Of a stretch of DNA of 55,151 nt, positions 53,126 to 55,151 are shown piece after piece. Numbering within the stretch: position 1 is the first letter of the stretch; every line of letters begins with the position of its first letter. Position numbers and translations under genes: made by a program. Under the pieces are notes generated by a model that was not told where the DNA came from, ran no database searches, and was given only the letters and a program-made list of their open reading frames with translations. The stretch is taken from positions 1 to 55,151 of the forward strand of contig JAGWVC010000012.1 in the NCBI GenBank assembly GCA_018971065.1. The letters run 5' to 3'. The stretch is from Sphingomonadales bacterium (GTDB lineage: Bacteria > Pseudomonadota > Alphaproteobacteria > Sphingomonadales > Sphingomonadaceae).

Positions 53126-53430
53126 TCCACTCCGGCAGCGCGCGAGGGCAGGGGGCTTCCCCGCGCGCTGTCTGGCGCATCACCACCGGATGCGCCATAC
53201 GCAAAAGGGGGCCGGTCACCCGGCCCCCTTTTGCGTATGGCCGCCACCGCGTTCAAGTAACGATACCGGGATCAGGCAATATTTCCCTGGCCGACAGCTT
53301 TATTGCTGAAATCGCGTCAATAAACGACGCTTGCATCGTTTTGCATTCCGTTGCACTCTGTCTGCCAGTTCAAAGCCCATCAAAAGCTGAAGTATCCGAT
53401 CGACAACCTGATCATCCCGGGGAGGATATC
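53126..53430. promoter_or_regulatory. 305-bp region: terminator, then three phased TTGCA repeats
   Basis: The first part holds the terminator at 53194-53241. The second part, less GC-rich, carries TTGCAT, TTGCAT and TTGCAC starting at 53331, 53341 and 53351, in exact 10-base register, 80 bases before the start of the secreted protein. GGGGAGGA is that gene's ribosome binding site. No ORF is seen. Confidence 0.55.
53194..53241 (+). terminator. Terminator of the Rieske gene, 22-bp perfect stem
   Basis: The arms 53194-53215 and 53220-53241 are perfectly complementary over 22 bases with loop TCAC. GGGGGCCGG/CCGGCCCCC next to CTTTT gives a strong Rho-independent signal on the plus strand and AAAAG the same on the minus. 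Confidence 0.85.
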
Positions 53431-54767
53431 ATGGCTCACAAGTCGTGCCTGCATGCCGTTTCGCGTGCAATCGGCGCAATCCTGATCGGTTCGCTTGCCT
53501 TGCCCACGTCGGCCCACGCAGGTCCGGTGCAACTTCTCGCCATTCCTGGCTCTTCCACCGGCGTCCCGCTGCCTTCTTCGTCCACTTATGTCTTGCCCGG
53601 CTACGGCAATGTCACGGTTTCCTGGTCGGTCACCAGCGGTTCCGCCTCGACGACCTTCGGCGCAACCTATGCCTTTCTCGCCAACCAGACCATTCCGGCA
53701 GCGCCCACGGTCACGTTCGGCCCCAACGTGAACATGATGGAGTTTCTTCCCTCCGGCCCGCGATCACTGACGATCAACTTCACCTTTGAAAACGGCCAGC
53801 CGGATTTGCACCGTCTGCAATACTTCGTCCACAGCCTCGGATACTTGCGCGGAACCGGCGCAACCAGGATCACGCCCAACCCGGCGCTGGCCTACGGGGC
53901 CACGCTCACCGAACCCGGCGGCGCGCAATCCGTCACGGTGATCGGCGGCGCCATCCAGTCGGCCGACTCCACCAGTCCGGTCGCCAGCAACACCGGCATT
54001 GCCAGCTTCACTGTCGCCAACCCGTCGAACCCGCTGCCGGTCGTCGGCGGCAAGCCGACGCTGTCGTTGTCGGTAAACCAGATCGTCAACGACGAGATCG
54101 GCATGTCGCTGGCATACGCGCCGGCGGCCTCGCTCAAGCTTTGCAAGGTTGCGGGCGACGGCGTGCCGGTCGGAACCCCGACGACGTTCAACGCCACCAT
54201 CGCGGGCGCCACCAACACCGTCGCGGTACCGGCAGGTCCGGCTCCCGGAGGCTATTGCCGCATGGTCGGGCTATACGCCGAAGGCGTGCAGGCCGACATC
54301 CATGAGATCATTCCTGCCCACCAGCAGGTCACCGACATCGCCGTCGCCAGCAATCGGCCACTCGCCGACATCGGCGGAGTCGAGCCGCAGTCCGGCCGCG
54401 CGGGCATTCGCCTGTTCGGCCTCAGCGAGGTTACCTACACCAACAGCCGCCTCATCAAGGACGGCTACGCGGGCTATGTCGAGATTTGCAAGCAGGGCGG
54501 CAGCGTCGCCGTGCCCAGTTTCAGCGTCACCGGCGCGTCCACGCCCGCCTCGGCCCCCGTGGGAGCCTGCTCCGCGCCAATCCGTATCGAATTCCCGGCA
54601 ACGGCAAGGCCGACATCCATGAAGCCGCACCCGGTTCACCTAACGGGTGTGCGACGATTCCGCCCGAACGCTTCGTGTCCTTCGACCCCATGACCGGAAC
54701 CTGCACGGTCAATGTCATTCCGGGTGATGTCACCACCCAGACCGTGGTCCTGATCCACAACAAGTAG
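53431..54767 (+). pseudogene. Secreted protein with prealbumin-fold-like repeats, frameshifted
   Basis: ATG 53431, with an excellent GGGGAGGA, begins a signal peptide (ending LPTSAHA). The frame stays open to 54693, but after CSAPIRI near 54585 it turns into non-family sequence, while the frame reached by a one-base deletion continues KADIHEAAPGSPNG...TVNVIPGDVTTQTVVLIHN to a stop at 54767. Two repeats are visible: SLKLCKVAGDGV...ADIHE and YVEICKQGGSVAV...ADIHE, similar to prealbumin-like surface domains. Restored length is about 445 residues. No slippery heptamer is seen, so mutation or sequencing error is likelier than programmed shifting. Confidence 0.75.
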
Positions 54768-54782
54768 GCGAAAGCTCAGCGG

Positions 54783-54808
54783 GGGCGGGCTCCTGCGCCG
54801 GCCCGCCC
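54783..54808. terminator. Hairpin between convergent genes
   Basis: GGGCGGGC (54783-54790) pairs with GCCCGCCC (54801-54808) around a 10-base loop. It lies between the secreted-protein gene and rpoD and could stop both transcripts; neither side has a real T-tract. Confidence 0.55.
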
Positions 54809-54823
54809 TACTGGTCCCAGCTC

Positions 54824-55151
54824 CTACTGATCCAGGAACGACCGCATCTTCCGCGACCGGCTCGGGTGCTTCAGCTTGCGCAGCGCCTTCGCCTCGATCT
54901 GGCGGATACGCTCGCGGGTCACGCTGAACTGCTGGCCCACTTCCTCCAGCGTGTGGTCGGTGTTCATGCCGATGCCGAAGCGCATCCGCAGCACGCGTTC
55001 TTCGCGCGGGGTCAGGCTGGCCAGCACGCGGGTCACGGTTTCCTTCAGGTTCGCCTGAATCGCCGCATCCACCGGGATGATCGCGTTCTTGTCCTCGATG
55101 AAGTCGCCCAGATGGCTGTCCTCCTCGTCGCCGATCGGCGTTTCGAGGGAG
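54824..55151 (-). CDS. rpoD: RNA polymerase sigma-70 factor, C-terminal part
   Basis: The last 108 residues of the primary sigma factor. [20 protein letters not shown] is the region 3 end, [20 protein letters not shown] and [33 protein letters not shown] (in pieces) are region 4.1-4.2, which reads the -35 TTGACA box. The [18 protein letters not shown] helix-turn-helix is characteristic of RpoD rather than alternative sigma factors. The 5' part lies beyond the right edge. Confidence 0.96.
   Translation of the reverse strand, partial: SLETPIGDEEDSHLGDFIEDKNAIIPVDAAIQANLKETVTRVLASLTPREERVLRMRFGIGMNTDHTLEEVGQQFSVTRERIRQIEAKALRKLKHPSRSRKMRSFLDQ

Noticed and set aside
54560..54610. Programmed ribosomal frameshift in the secreted protein
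   Set aside because: No X-XXY-YYZ heptamer, homopolymer run or downstream pseudoknot is evident; a one-base loss explains the data more simply.

Overview
The window reads as a chromosomal segment of a high-GC alphaproteobacterium. Sphingomonadales (Novosphingobium/Sphingobium-like) is the best guess, from the protein flavour of the housekeeping genes, the family of TonB receptor and catabolic genes, and dispersed repeats of a kind I recall from that order. This assignment is inference; no rRNA gene is present to confirm it. I found no rRNA, tRNA, CRISPR array, prophage or complete insertion sequence. Coding density is high, with third codon positions almost all G or C.

Region 1 (1-16262) is mostly housekeeping: ilvB (cut by the left edge), miaA, serB, a membrane GGDEF-EAL protein, purL, then xseB-ispA-coaD, a secreted cyclophilin, queA, an unknown small protein, tgt, a secreted S9 peptidase, a small unknown ORF and rpsD. 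Region 2 (16479-20141, minus strand) holds rpiB-glyA-zinc ribbon-nrdR-trmJ, followed by a separate small secreted protein. Region 3 (20461-23962) holds a VOC protein, then a Met-rich EF-hand protein followed by an OmpR-type regulator and its sensor kinase.

Region 4 (23963-40352) looks like an accessory catabolic island built as two divergent arms. The minus arm is TonB receptor, DHA2 exporter, NarL-type regulator, 7TM-type sensor kinase, bicupin, TauD-type dioxygenase and a secreted NTF2-like protein, with spacing of at most 78 bp between genes. The plus arm is a GntR/FCD regulator, an isochorismatase-fold protein without the usual cysteine, a MaoC-type hydratase, two class III CoA-transferases, a hydroxyisobutyrate-type dehydrogenase and an SMP-30 lactonase. 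Together they suggest uptake, sensing, oxygenation and CoA-dependent breakdown of one carbon source, whose identity cannot be read from sequence.

Region 5 (40369-45687) holds small exported proteins (two are tandem paralogues), an LprI-like protein, NTF2-like proteins, a DDN-type nitroreductase and a LuxR-type regulator with a degenerate receiver behind an AT-rich promoter region. Region 6 (45688-46466) has no credible gene but contains several hairpins whose loops are GNRA tetraloops only when read on the minus strand; it is my best candidate for an undescribed structured RNA. Region 7 (46467-55151) holds argG, a pteridine-reductase-like SDR, a glycine-zipper protein, a DEAD-box helicase, an 825-bp gap with repeats and an orphan strong promoter, a Rieske oxygenase, a secreted prealbumin-fold-like protein broken by a frameshift, and the 3' end of rpoD.
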